DNA of 64,000 nt from Ornithinibacillus bavariensis. Lineage in GTDB: Bacteria > Bacillota > Bacilli > Bacillales > Amphibacillaceae. Position numbers and translations under genes: made by a program. The number at the start of each line of letters is the position of its first letter. The first letter of the stretch is position 1. Below are positions 25,014-34,021 of this stretch, piece after piece. Location of the stretch: positions 522,935 through 586,934 of the forward strand of contig NZ_BORP01000002.1 in assembly GCF_018333235.1 (NCBI RefSeq), written 5' to 3'. The notes beneath the pieces are model-generated. The model made no database searches, was not told the origin of the DNA, and worked only from the letters and a program-made list of their open reading frames with translations.

Positions 25014-26867
25014 ATGTGCGGTATTGTAGGATTTGCAACTAATTCAAATGATATAGATAAAGCAAGTGTTATTCAAGAGATGATGAATACCATCGGTCAT
25101 CGTGGACCAGACAGTGACGGATATTTCGTAGATGGGAATATTACATTAGGTTTTCGTAGACTACAAATTATTGACCTGACAACAGATGCTAGTCAGCCCA
25201 TGTTTAATGAAGATGACTCCATTTCAATAATTTTCAATGGAGAGATCTACAATTACCAAACTTTAATGGATGATTTAAAGGAAAAGGGCCACATTTTCAA
25301 AAGTCAAAGTGATACAGAAGTCATTATTCATGGATATGAGGAGTACGGAATTGATATTCTTCAAAAGCTACGTGGGATGTTCGCTTTTGCACTTTGGGAT
25401 AAGAAGAAGGAATCACTAGTTATTGCTCGTGACTTTTTTGGTATTAAACCACTTTATTATACACAAAATACTACCGATAATTCTTTACTTTTTGGTTCTG
25501 AAATTAAGTCATTCTTGAAGTTTCCAGGCTTCCAAAAAGAATTGAACAAACAAGCATTAAAGCCATATTTAACTTTCCAATACTCTGTTCTTGATGAAAC
25601 CTTTTTTAAAGGAGTATATAAATTAAGACCGGGTCACTATATGATTTACAAGAATGGTCAAATTGATATTAAGCAATATTGGGATATTCCATTTGATACG
25701 GAAGAAAATTCATTGGAATATTATGTGGAAAAAATTAAAGAAACGATGGAAGAGTCGGTTAAATACCATCGTATTAGTGATGTGAAGGTTGGTTCCTTCC
25801 TTTCTGGTGGAGTTGACTCAAGCTATGTTACAGCACTCCTAAAGCCAGATAAGACTTTCTCCGTAGGATTTAAAGATTATGAGGGAATATTTAATGAGAC
25901 GAACATCGCAGCAGATTTATCAAAACAGCTTGGGATTGAAAATCATCAAAAGCTTATTAGTGCTGATGAATTCTTTGATGTTATTCCAACTGTACAATAC
26001 CATATGGATGAGCCACAATCTAACCTATCCTCAGTTCCGCTATATTTCTTAGCAGAATTAGCAAGCAAGCATGCAACTGTACTCCTATCTGGTGAAGGTG
26101 CGGATGAAATTTTCGGTGGATATGCATGGTACGAGACATCTAAAGAAATGCGTGCCTATGAAAAGCTTCCATTCTTCTTAAGAAGAGCAGTTTCTAATAT
26201 AGCGAAGAAGTTACCTGAAAATAGGATTACAACCTTCTTTACTAAAGGTGGTCAAAGGGTAGAGGAGAAGTTTATTGGCCAAGCTAAAGTATTTGATGAA
26301 AAGGATGCAATACATGTTTTAAAAGATGATTACAAAAATGCACCATCACCAGCAGAAATTGTCCGCGAATCATATGAAAAGGTTTCAGGAAAAGATAATG
26401 TGACAAAGATGCAATATGTCGATATGAAGCGTTGGCTACCTGGAGATATTCTCTTAAAAGCAGATAAAATGAGCTCTGCTCATTCTATCGAGCTTCGCGT
26501 TCCTTTTTTAGATAAAGAAGTAATGGAGATGGCTGGAAAGATTCCTGCACATTTAAAAGTTAATGATATTGATACAAAATATGTACTACGGAAAGCTGCA
26601 AATGAGGTACTTCCTGACGAATGGGCAAACCGTCCAAAGGTTGGATTTCCTGTACCATTCCGTGACTGGATGAAGCAATCCAAATATTATAACCTTGTAA
26701 AAGAAACCTTTGAATCCGATATAGCAAAACAGTTTTTCCATACAGAAGAACTTGTGAAATATTTAGATGAGCATTATAACGGTCAAGTAAACCGTGCTCG
26801 TTATATTTGGACAGTGTATGTATTCCTCGTATGGTATAAGCGATTTTTTGTAGATATAGAAGATTAA
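25014..26867 (+). CDS. asnB: Asparagine synthetase, glutamine-hydrolysing
   Basis: 617 residues. The ATG at 25014 is chosen because the enzyme's nucleophile must be Cys2 (MCGIVGF), and GAGGAG lies 9 bases upstream; an ATG at 25008 would bury the cysteine. N-terminal class II glutaminase domain with HRGPDSDGYF and IFNGEIYNY; C-terminal synthetase domain with the pyrophosphate loop SFLSGGVDSSYV, SGEGADEIFGGYAWY and LLKADKMSSAHSIELRVPFLD. Makes asparagine from aspartate, ATP and glutamine. Single gene closed by a terminator. Could be AsnB or AsnO by function; the paralogue class cannot be fixed here. Confidence 0.95.
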   Translation: MCGIVGFATNSNDIDKASVIQEMMNTIGHRGPDSDGYFVDGNITLGFRRLQIIDLTTDASQPMFNEDDSISIIFNGEIYNYQTLMDDLKEKGHIFKSQSDTEVIIHGYEEYGIDILQKLRGMFAFALWDKKKESLVIARDFFGIKPLYYTQNTTDNSLLFGSEIKSFLKFPGFQKELNKQALKPYLTFQYSVLDETFFKGVYKLRPGHYMIYKNGQIDIKQYWDIPFDTEENSLEYYVEKIKETMEESVKYHRISDVKVGSFLSGGVDSSYVTALLKPDKTFSVGFKDYEGIFNETNIAADLSKQLGIENHQKLISADEFFDVIPTVQYHMDEPQSNLSSVPLYFLAELASKHATVLLSGEGADEIFGGYAWYETSKEMRAYEKLPFFLRRAVSNIAKKLPENRITTFFTKGGQRVEEKFIGQAKVFDEKDAIHVLKDDYKNAPSPAEIVRESYEKVSGKDNVTKMQYVDMKRWLPGDILLKADKMSSAHSIELRVPFLDKEVMEMAGKIPAHLKVNDIDTKYVLRKAANEVLPDEWANRPKVGFPVPFRDWMKQSKYYNLVKETFESDIAKQFFHTEELVKYLDEHYNGQVNRARYIWTVYVFLVWYKRFFVDIED

Positions 26868-26893
26868 ATGGTGTATCAGAAATTTATAAAAGT

Positions 26894-26925
26894 GCATTCG
26901 CCGAATTTTTTGGCGAATGCTTTCA
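26894..26925 (+). terminator. Terminator of the asparagine synthetase gene
   Basis: Stem GCATTCGCC (26894-26902) / GGCGAATGC (26912-26920), then TTTCAG. Confidence 0.75.
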
Positions 26926-27011
26926 GTACACCTATGTAGATAGTAATTTTTTACTACTCTGTACAAATGGAAAAGTGTGACTTACCTACTAATTCCACAT
27001 ATTGCTTTCAA

Positions 27012-27126
27012 GATGCCTGCGAGATTACCAAGGAAGGTAAGTTGGTGATTCACCGCAAGCAAATAAACATTAGATCACTAACTTTCAGTGGGAGAAACCC
27101 CTTATTGAATGTTTGTTAATTTGCGG
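27012..27126 (+). ncRNA. Candidate structured 5' leader RNA, class unknown
   Basis: Upstream of the C39 peptidase. Hairpin TTACC/GGTAA (27025-27040), hairpin GGTG/CACC (27044-27054), then a long interrupted helix: CCGCAA (27053-27058) with TTGCGG (27121-27126) and AACATT (27066-27071) with AATGTT (27108-27113). The helix encloses CACT/AGTG (27076-27090) and GGG/CCC (27090-27100), a multi-branch layout. The next start codon is 71 bases downstream. I could not match it to ydaO, GEMM, T-box, SAM, TPP or glycine consensus sequences. Confidence 0.4.
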
Positions 27127-27196
27127 AGAAACTAGTGTTTTTGACCTATAAAGTGGTTATTATTTTTTAACAATGGACTAAAGGGAGTAGTTCACA

Positions 27197-28237
27197 ATGA
27201 AGTTAATTTTGCGAAACTCATTCCTATTATTTATTGCATTCACAGGCACAATCCTCCTGATTACTCAGGGGGATAAATTATATGCGTTTGTGCATGATAT
27301 TTTTGATGAATCTAAGGGAGTTATTACCATTGTAAATGTCGATTCTCATAATGGCTACCCGATAAATGGAGCAACATTTCAAATAATTGACCCAGAGACA
27401 AAGCAGAAAATAACAGAGCTTATTACATCTAGTGATGGGATAGCAGAATCAGAAAAGTTACCACTAAATAGGCAATATCAAGTAATACAGTCAAATGTCG
27501 TCCTGCCTTACCAAGTGAATGACGAAACCCTAATGGTGGAATTGAAAACAGAAAAAGAGACCATTGAATTTCAAAATGAGATATCCTCTGTAGTTACTGC
27601 ATTTAAACGAAATGACAACAATGAATTAATACCAACAGAAATGAAACTTCCAGTTGAAGCAACACTTCAGCAGCCTGAATTGCCTAATGGCTGTGAGGTA
27701 ACATCTTTAGCAGCTATTTTAACTTATTATGGGTATGAAGCTGATAAAACTGAACTTGCCGATGATTATCTTCCAAAGGTACCATTTGAGGTTATAAATG
27801 GTAAATTATATGGGGCAAACCCTATGGAAGCTTATGCTGGTGATCCAAGAAGTAAAAACCAAGGCTTTTATAGCTATGTCCAGCCTATTATTGAAACCGC
27901 GAATCAATATTTCAAGTCAGTAAAAGGTGCTCATCAACCAATGGATATTAGTGGGAGTACTGAGAAAGAATTGCTAAGCTATATTTTAGAAGGTATACCT
28001 GTAATCATTTGGACAACCATTGATCAAAGAGATCCATTATTTAATTATTCTTGGTATATCCGCGATACTGATAAACGTATAGATGTACTTCGAAACTCTC
28101 ATACTGTAGTTTTAACTGGCTTTAGTGAGAATCAAGTATTTGTAATGGATCCACTCAAGGGAAACATAGCATACCCTAAAAAGAGATTCTTTGAAATATA
28201 TGAGATGGCTGGTAGCCATGCAATGATAATACAATAA
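27197..28237 (+). CDS. Exported C39-like cysteine peptidase
   Basis: 346 residues. Residues 1-30 are a signal peptide or membrane anchor. Residues about 40-120 look like a prealbumin/Cna-B-like beta domain (TIVNVDSHNGYPINGATFQI). Residues about 155-346 are a Peptidase_C39_2 domain: catalytic Cys in LPNGCEVTSLAAILTYYG, histidine in NSHTVVLTGF, and aspartate in VFVMDPLKG. Such enzymes act outside the cell on peptides or wall components. SD AAAGGGAG. It is preceded by a long structured leader, unusual for this family. Confidence 0.88.
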   Translation: MKLILRNSFLLFIAFTGTILLITQGDKLYAFVHDIFDESKGVITIVNVDSHNGYPINGATFQIIDPETKQKITELITSSDGIAESEKLPLNRQYQVIQSNVVLPYQVNDETLMVELKTEKETIEFQNEISSVVTAFKRNDNNELIPTEMKLPVEATLQQPELPNGCEVTSLAAILTYYGYEADKTELADDYLPKVPFEVINGKLYGANPMEAYAGDPRSKNQGFYSYVQPIIETANQYFKSVKGAHQPMDISGSTEKELLSYILEGIPVIIWTTIDQRDPLFNYSWYIRDTDKRIDVLRNSHTVVLTGFSENQVFVMDPLKGNIAYPKKRFFEIYEMAGSHAMIIQ

Positions 28238-28312
28238 TGCTTGCAATAGCTGAATAACCGTAAGAGTCTTGGACAATTTTATTACCTATACAATAGTCCT
28301 AATTATTGAGAG

Positions 28313-28360
28313 ACCAAAATAAGCATACCACGATACTCTATGCTTATTTTGGTTATTTTT
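28313..28360. terminator. Bidirectional terminator
   Basis: Perfect 15-bp stem ACCAAAATAAGCATA (28313-28327) / TATGCTTATTTTGGT (28339-28353), followed by TATTTTT; lies between convergent genes. Confidence 0.85.
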
Positions 28361-28380
28361 AATACAAAAAAATAAGTATA

Positions 28381-29244
28381 TTAATCTGATTCACTCAATA
28401 GCTTTTCGATAGCATACCCGACGCCATGCTCAGTATTTTTCTTTGTAACCATATCACATTGTTTTTTAATGTCCTCTTCAGCGTTTTCCATTGCGATACC
28501 AATACCAGCATCAAGTAGCATACTTAAATCGTTATAATTGTCTCCAAATGCAACGACGTCTTTCATATTAATTTTTAATGAATCTGCAAAAAACTTTAGA
28601 GCAATTCCTTTTTGTGCATGCACATGATTAAATTCAAGATTTATACTCCCAGAGGAAGTGATAGCAATTTGATTCTGATCCCTTAAGGATTGCTTCACTC
28701 TATTTAAGGCTGCCTCATCTAGTGAAAAAGCAAGAATCTTATATACTTCAATGGCAGGATCGTGAAATAATGTATGATAATCCTCGGTAAATTTTACCCT
28801 TTCGTCTTGAAAGCGTTGCTCAACAGCAATTTGAATTTCTTCTTTTGTAAATGTTGGGTGGGCGGTGACCATTATATCTACTAATACATCCCGAAAATGC
28901 CCTCGACTTACGGAAAATATCCCTTTGTTTGTAAAAACTTCAAAATACATGTTTTCATTATGACATGCCTGTTGAATGGATAGACAAGAGGTTGGATCCA
29001 TTGGAGTACTTTGAAGTAAATTTTCATGGAGATCGTGGATGTTTGCACCATTAAGGCTAATAATTGGCAGATTTAAACCTACTTCCTGAAGAGGTTTGTA
29101 TGCTGCTTCATATGAACGGCCTGTTGCTACAACTACCTGAACTCCTTTATTTAAAGCGTGTTTAATAGCGGTACAATTTTCTTCGCTTATTTTCCCATAT
29201 TCATTTAATAATGTCCCATCCATATCAGTTGCTATTAATTTCAT
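28381..29244 (-). CDS. Cof-type HAD-IIB phosphatase
   Basis: 287 residues. HAD motif I DMDGTLLNEYG (nucleophile D7), motif II VVATGRS, and motif III/IV with FGDNYNDLSMLLDAG; a type IIB cap lies between motifs II and III. Cof-like enzymes dephosphorylate sugar phosphates, FMN or other small phosphates with broad specificity. Single gene. A second Cof-type enzyme is at 61199. Confidence 0.93.
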   Translation of the reverse strand: MKLIATDMDGTLLNEYGKISEENCTAIKHALNKGVQVVVATGRSYEAAYKPLQEVGLNLPIISLNGANIHDLHENLLQSTPMDPTSCLSIQQACHNENMYFEVFTNKGIFSVSRGHFRDVLVDIMVTAHPTFTKEEIQIAVEQRFQDERVKFTEDYHTLFHDPAIEVYKILAFSLDEAALNRVKQSLRDQNQIAITSSGSINLEFNHVHAQKGIALKFFADSLKINMKDVVAFGDNYNDLSMLLDAGIGIAMENAEEDIKKQCDMVTKKNTEHGVGYAIEKLLSESD

Positions 29245-29572
29245 GTTTTATATCTCCTATATATTTTTGATGTACATCTATATTATAGCTGAAAAATAAA
29301 AAAGACCCAAAGATAGCTGCTGTACATAACCCTAGCCTAATAAAACGCAATTAATAATGTTCTGTCCAAGAGTACACTTAGAGAAAAGTGAACTTTAATT
29401 AATAGGCATTCAGATAACTAATTTCTAAAATGGTTAAAGAGCGTGGTGCTTAGTGAATTAAGTAATTAATAATGATTCATTATTAATGGTAAATATAATA
29501 AAAGGTATTTACTCAGTTATTAATTTCATATATAATTCTTATGGACTAGTTCAAAAGAAGGGGGGGATAATT

Positions 29573-29839
29573 ATGGAGACTAATCAAAATGTAACTGTTT
29601 CGAATCAGTCTAATGGTTTAGGAATTACTTCTATGGTACTAGGTATAGTTGGTCTTGTTTTAGTATTTGTTCCGGGATTACCATATCCACTTGGAATATT
29701 AGCTATTATTTTTGGTTTAATTGCAATGAAAAACCCTGTGAAAAAGGGGTTTGCAATAACAGGATTAATTACTGGAATCATTACTATTATTTTAAAAGTT
29801 CTTTTCTGGGCTGCATTAGCTTCAATATTTACATACTAA
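29573..29839 (+). CDS. DUF4190-type small membrane protein
   Basis: 88 residues. ATG at 29573 is preceded by AAGGGGGG (29559-29566). A polar N-terminus (NQNVTVSNQSNGLGITSM) is followed by two hydrophobic segments with the DUF4190 pattern: SMVLGIVGLVLVF, LGILAIIFGLIAM, then KKGFAITGLITGI. Small integral membrane protein with no assigned role. A longer reading start at 29486 is unsupported. Confidence 0.8.
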   Translation: METNQNVTVSNQSNGLGITSMVLGIVGLVLVFVPGLPYPLGILAIIFGLIAMKNPVKKGFAITGLITGIITIILKVLFWAALASIFTY

Positions 29840-29851
29840 TAATATTTAAAC

Positions 29852-29891
29852 AAAAAAGTTCTTCCCATTTTAATATGGGAAGAGCTTTTTT
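29852..29891 (+). terminator. Strong terminator
   Basis: Near-perfect 16-bp stem AAAAAAGTTCTTCCCA / TGGGAAGAGCTTTTTT with an 8-base loop. Confidence 0.85.
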
Positions 29892-30061
29892 AATTATGGG
29901 TTACAAACTTACAATTCCTAGTTCATATCATACCATTAATAAAATAATATATTTATTTTCGGTCTAGGTTTATTCACCTATTCACATCCGATAATGAAAA
30001 GAATCAATAAGGGTACAACTTCCACCACCTGAATTTCAGTAACAGGTGCATTATTTATTAT
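29892..30061. other. Intergenic, nothing recognised
   Basis: AT-rich. A small CACCTG/CAGGTG inverted pair (30025-30050) is the only structure noticed. Confidence 0.4.
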
Positions 30062-30360
30062 TCAGAAAAATCCAATAGTTTTATTATCAAAATCCTTAAG
30101 AATACTTTTAATATCTTTTTCATAAAGTATAGAATCAATTTCTTCTGCGATTAAAAGGTATTTTCCTATACTATCATCTGTTATATAGCTATTTTCTTGT
30201 TTTACTAGCATTATTTCTTGATCAGCTACTTTTTGGTGCTAAAGACATTAATTCACTTCATAAATGTGACTTTATCTTTATTTTTTGCTAGTACTGTAGT
30301 TGGCAACGTAGTACTTAGTGATAATAATATAATTATGATATTGAATAGTTTTTTCTTCAT
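30062..30360 (-). pseudogene. Degenerate gene for a small secreted protein
   Basis: On the minus strand an ATG (30358-30360) follows AAGGGAGATA and encodes a convincing signal peptide, MKKKLFNIIIILLSLSTTLP then TTVLAKNKDK, but stops after 35 residues (stop 30253-30255). A second minus-strand frame then runs without stop from near 30210 to 30062 (VADQEIMLVKQENSYI through KDFDNKTIGFF). The two frames are offset, so this looks like a frameshifted or partly deleted gene. A genuine 35-residue exported peptide is the alternative. No family recognised. Confidence 0.45.
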
Positions 30361-30778
30361 GTAAATATCTCCCTTTTTTGCAAAGAAATTGTATTATAAG
30401 GCGCCGCCAGTTACATATTAATTAATTCTCGGATAAGTGGAAAAAGACTTTCTGTTGGGAAATATAGCAATTGAGAAGCAAAAACTATTATTAAAATGAT
30501 AGTTTTTGAATAATAAGTTGTGTTCATTTTCTCATATACTCAAACTATTTATTTAAAAAAATATCAATAACTTTTTTAATAAATAGAATGGTTTCTTAAT
30601 CTATATACATTTTTAGCTATAAGAATAGATATTACTTTGGAACTATAGTTGTGATGCGCACTTGCGATTCTTATTGTATGCTAACTTAGCAACTGCTAAC
30701 ATTTACAATTTTATAGTAGTAATATTATAGATTTTCAAATAGACAGTTATATAGTAGCTCAACAGTGGGGGGTACAAT
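30361..30778. other. Intergenic, one hairpin only
   Basis: About 418 AT-rich bases. AAAAACTAT / ATAGTTTTT (30480-30508) forms a hairpin. No gene or clear promoter noticed. Confidence 0.4.
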
Positions 30779-31279
30779 ATGGTGATAAGAAATTATCAAA
30801 AGAGATTCCTTATTCTTTTCCTTATTGTGATGATTATAGGTGTGTTAGCGGTTGTTCTGTTCTTCACTTTTGTTAAATCTCCCTCCAGTAAAGCAAAAGC
30901 CGCAGTTGAGGAATTCTACGCTTATGAACAGGATGGGAACTTTGCAGAGTCATGGAAAATGTTCCATCCATTTATGAAGGAACGTCTGGAGAAGAATCAG
31001 TATATAGAAGATCGTGTCCAGGCTTTATTTAATGACAATGGTGTACATACATTTTCATTTACAGTGGACGATCCAGAATTAATTAAAAATTGGCAGGTAG
31101 ATGAAGACAGTGAGCCAATCGAAGAAGTATATAAAACAGAAGTGAGGCAATTTTTTGAGGGCATCTTTGGAAACTTTGAGATTGTTCAATCGGTTTATGT
31201 TACGAGTCTTGATGGAGAGTGGACAGTACTTTGGGATTATAATGAATCAGAAGATTTCTTGAAAATGGATGAAAATTAG
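30779..31279 (+). CDS. Membrane-anchored protein with NTF2-like outer domain
   Basis: 166 residues; ATG preceded by GGGGGG. One N-terminal membrane segment (residues 10-32) after a basic start places the rest outside. The outer part (AKAAVEEFYAYEQDGNFAES, LDGEWTVLWDYNESEDF) has an NTF2-like/DUF4878-like pattern seen in small bacillar lipoproteins and anchored proteins. Function unknown. Next gene, an alpha/beta hydrolase, begins 87 bases later on the same strand. Confidence 0.75.
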   Translation: MVIRNYQKRFLILFLIVMIIGVLAVVLFFTFVKSPSSKAKAAVEEFYAYEQDGNFAESWKMFHPFMKERLEKNQYIEDRVQALFNDNGVHTFSFTVDDPELIKNWQVDEDSEPIEEVYKTEVRQFFEGIFGNFEIVQSVYVTSLDGEWTVLWDYNESEDFLKMDEN

Positions 31280-31366
31280 GTAATTTTCATCTTAACTTTT
31301 TAATGACTTTCTCATATGATAGAACAATAACTTGTCTATATTAAAAACGAATAGGAGGAAGGATTC

Positions 31367-32242
31367 ATGAGTCAAAAAATTGCTATCTTGATTCTTCATG
31401 GTGCTGGTACTCCTGAGACAAATTTTGCAGATAAGTTAGTCAAGCGGATTAAGGAAACATTTGCAAGAAAGCTTCCTAAACAAAATGCAGAGGCTGAACT
31501 CATTTTTCAACCTGTTTATTGGTCCCAAATTTTTGCACCAGAGCAAGAGAAGTTGTGGGAACTTCTCCGAAACTATCGAGATTTGGATTTTGCTCGGCTT
31601 AGGAAGTTTGTTATTGAGTTCTTAGCAGATGCTGTAGCATATCAACCTACCAAACAAGGTGGACAAAATTATGATAAAGTACATGCCTTAGTAGCAAAAT
31701 CAATTCAGCAACTACGAGAAAGAGCAGGGAAAAAGGCTCCTCTATGTGTCATTAGTCATAGTCTAGGTACGGTTATTGCTAGTAATTATTTTTATGATCT
31801 GCAGTATAAAAATCGTTATATTGGCCAAGAGACAAAGGAATGTATTGGCATCGAACCAATCGAACAATGTCAAACATTAACTTTGTTTTATACATTGGGT
31901 AGCCCAATGGCTCTATGGTCTCTTCGTTATATTGAATTTGGCTCCCCGTTAGTAGTACCTTCCCCTACACTAAAAAATTATTACCCTAATTTACAAGGAG
32001 AATGGCTAAACTTTTACGATAAGGACGATGTATTAGCCTTTCCATTAAAAGCAATAAATGAAGCATATAATCAAGCGGTTACAAAGGATGTTGCAGTTAA
32101 TGCCGGTGGATTAATAACTAGCTGGAATCCGTTGTCCCATTTAAAGTATGATACCGATCAGGAAGTAATTCAGCCTATTGTTGATGGGCTTATACGGACA
32201 TGGAAGCACGTAAATAAACAAGTGAATATTCCATTTTCTTAA
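31367..32242 (+). CDS. Cytoplasmic alpha/beta hydrolase-like protein
   Basis: 291 residues, no signal peptide. An ILILHGAGTPE opening forms the oxyanion region and CVISHSLGTVIASNYF carries the nucleophile serine. A catalytic aspartate may be in FYDKDDVLAF and a histidine in WNPLSHLKYD. It resembles lipase-class hydrolases of unknown substrate. Strong SD AGGAGGAAGG. Probably monocistronic. Confidence 0.8.
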   Translation: MSQKIAILILHGAGTPETNFADKLVKRIKETFARKLPKQNAEAELIFQPVYWSQIFAPEQEKLWELLRNYRDLDFARLRKFVIEFLADAVAYQPTKQGGQNYDKVHALVAKSIQQLRERAGKKAPLCVISHSLGTVIASNYFYDLQYKNRYIGQETKECIGIEPIEQCQTLTLFYTLGSPMALWSLRYIEFGSPLVVPSPTLKNYYPNLQGEWLNFYDKDDVLAFPLKAINEAYNQAVTKDVAVNAGGLITSWNPLSHLKYDTDQEVIQPIVDGLIRTWKHVNKQVNIPFS

Positions 32243-32623
32243 ATACCTTACTACAAACTTATAAATCTATGAATTAATTAAAACATGTATTTACCTATAA
32301 CGAAAATGGTTATTAATGTAATCCTATTTTGGTAGTAGAATAATTGAATCTGCTACTCTATCGTTCATTATTAGGGCTTTAGATCTATTTGTCCTTATCT
32401 CTATATAAATAATTAGGGAATTGAAGTTCACTAAGAATATCGAATAAGGGGAAATATATCCTATTTTTTATATTTTTATAAAAAATATACTAACGTATAC
32501 ATTACAAAACTCCTAGTTATGTGGTAAGCTTTCTCTTAAATTGATGAGGATTACTAGATTCATTATGCATAGATATTAATACGGTCCCCACCGATTAAAT
32601 ATGTTAGTAATGGAGGAATTTTC
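32243..32623. other. Intergenic, nothing recognised
   Basis: 381 AT-rich bases before the FAD oxidase gene. I see no gene, clear terminator or promoter. Confidence 0.4.
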
Positions 32624-33967
32624 ATGGGTCATGATGTAAGAATGCAGAAGACTGGCCAGAAAATTGAGAGTAATCATCCTTTGTACCATTTCAAGCGGAA
32701 AGTTTGGAATGTGCATGTTGACAGGCATCCGGCCATTATTTTTGAATGCAAAAATGAAGCGGATGTGATCGAAGCAGTAAAATATGCACAAGAGAGGAAT
32801 CTGAAGATTACTGTCCGTGGTGGCGGATTTCATCCTGCTGGTAAGTCTGTTAAAGATGAGGCTGTTTTAATAGATTTATCCTTAATGAATCATATTCATG
32901 TAGATGAAGTGACTAAGGTTGCGACAGTTGGTGCAGGTGCAAAGATTTATGAAATTGATGAGCTAACACAGGAATATGGCCTTGCTGTTCCACTTGGCAG
33001 TTGTGCCAATCTTGGTGTATCTGGATTAGCGCTTGGTGGAGGATTAGGTTACTTGAGGGCAAAATATGGGCTAACAAGTGATAATGTAATTGCAGTTCAT
33101 ATGGTAACTGCCAAAGGAGAATTAATTTATGTCAATCGCTTTGAACATCCTTCCTTATTTTGGGCTATTCGTGGAGCAGGGGCGAACTTTGGAGTTGTAA
33201 CGAAATTTGAATTGAAGCTGTACCCTGTAGGTCAATATATTTTAGGAATTGATGTTGTGTATGACTATAGGGATGTACAGCAGATTCTGGAGAAAGTAGA
33301 GGAATATCGTAAATTCGCTGTAGATGATATTTCATTTAATGTGGTCATTACAAATATTGCCCCAAATGGAAAGGGGAGCATTTCTACCGTACGCTTAATA
33401 GGGATGTACATTGGTGAGTTAAGCCTAGAGGTAGAGGAAAAAATTATTCAACCACTGCTTACATTAGCAGAACCAATTACAGATAATACTGAAGTAATGA
33501 CTTATACTGACATGCAAAAGAAATTTGATCCTTTTGTTCAGGAAGGCTTTGCGATTGAAGGTATTTCTTTATTTTTTGATGAATTAAATCAAGAAGCAAT
33601 CAATATTCTTTTAGACGAATTTAATAAAACAGACATTCAAGTGACAATACATTTATTGGAGCTTCATGGTCAAATAAATCGTATATCAACTTATGAATCA
33701 GCTTTTACAATCAGGGATGGTAGCTATCTCTTAATAGTAGACGCAGAAATTGGAGCAAACCCAGAACATACATCAAAATGGATCCGTCAAATTTATGAGA
33801 AATTACTACCATATTCCTATAACAAGACATCTTATTTAAACAGTTCCCACGAAAATGAGGAAGTATATCGAAATTCTTATAAATGTATTCATAATACCTT
33901 AGTAAGGTTGAAAAAAGAGTATGATCCATATAATTTATTCTGTTCTGAACATAAATTAATCGAGTAA
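32624..33967 (+). CDS. FAD-linked oxidoreductase (BBE-like)
   Basis: 447 residues. N-terminal PCMH-type FAD-binding domain: ITVRGGGFHPAGKSV (the histidine is a site of covalent FAD attachment in the family), GSCANLGVSGLALGGGLGYL and FWAIRGAGANFGVVTKFELK. The C-terminus ends KEYDPYNLFCSEHKL, the berberine-bridge (BBE) signature. Such enzymes oxidise alcohols, sugars or secondary metabolites with O2. The second flavin attachment cysteine is not clearly present. Substrate unknown. Convergent with a large LuxR regulator. Confidence 0.92.
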   Translation: MGHDVRMQKTGQKIESNHPLYHFKRKVWNVHVDRHPAIIFECKNEADVIEAVKYAQERNLKITVRGGGFHPAGKSVKDEAVLIDLSLMNHIHVDEVTKVATVGAGAKIYEIDELTQEYGLAVPLGSCANLGVSGLALGGGLGYLRAKYGLTSDNVIAVHMVTAKGELIYVNRFEHPSLFWAIRGAGANFGVVTKFELKLYPVGQYILGIDVVYDYRDVQQILEKVEEYRKFAVDDISFNVVITNIAPNGKGSISTVRLIGMYIGELSLEVEEKIIQPLLTLAEPITDNTEVMTYTDMQKKFDPFVQEGFAIEGISLFFDELNQEAINILLDEFNKTDIQVTIHLLELHGQINRISTYESAFTIRDGSYLLIVDAEIGANPEHTSKWIRQIYEKLLPYSYNKTSYLNSSHENEEVYRNSYKCIHNTLVRLKKEYDPYNLFCSEHKLIE

Positions 33968-33972
33968 CAAAT

Positions 33973-34003
33973 AAAGGTAAGCTGGTCGTAGCTTACCTTT
34001 TCA
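33973..34003. terminator. Bidirectional terminator
   Basis: Stem AAAGGTAAGCT / AGCTTACCTTT with a 6-base loop, followed by TTC, between convergent genes. Confidence 0.75.
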
Positions 34004-34021
34004 ATGGTTGAAATGTATACT

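Noticed and set aside
27012..27126. c-di-AMP (ydaO) or c-di-GMP riboswitch
   Set aside because: Looked for the conserved core sequences of both classes and did not find them; kept only as an unclassified structured RNA.
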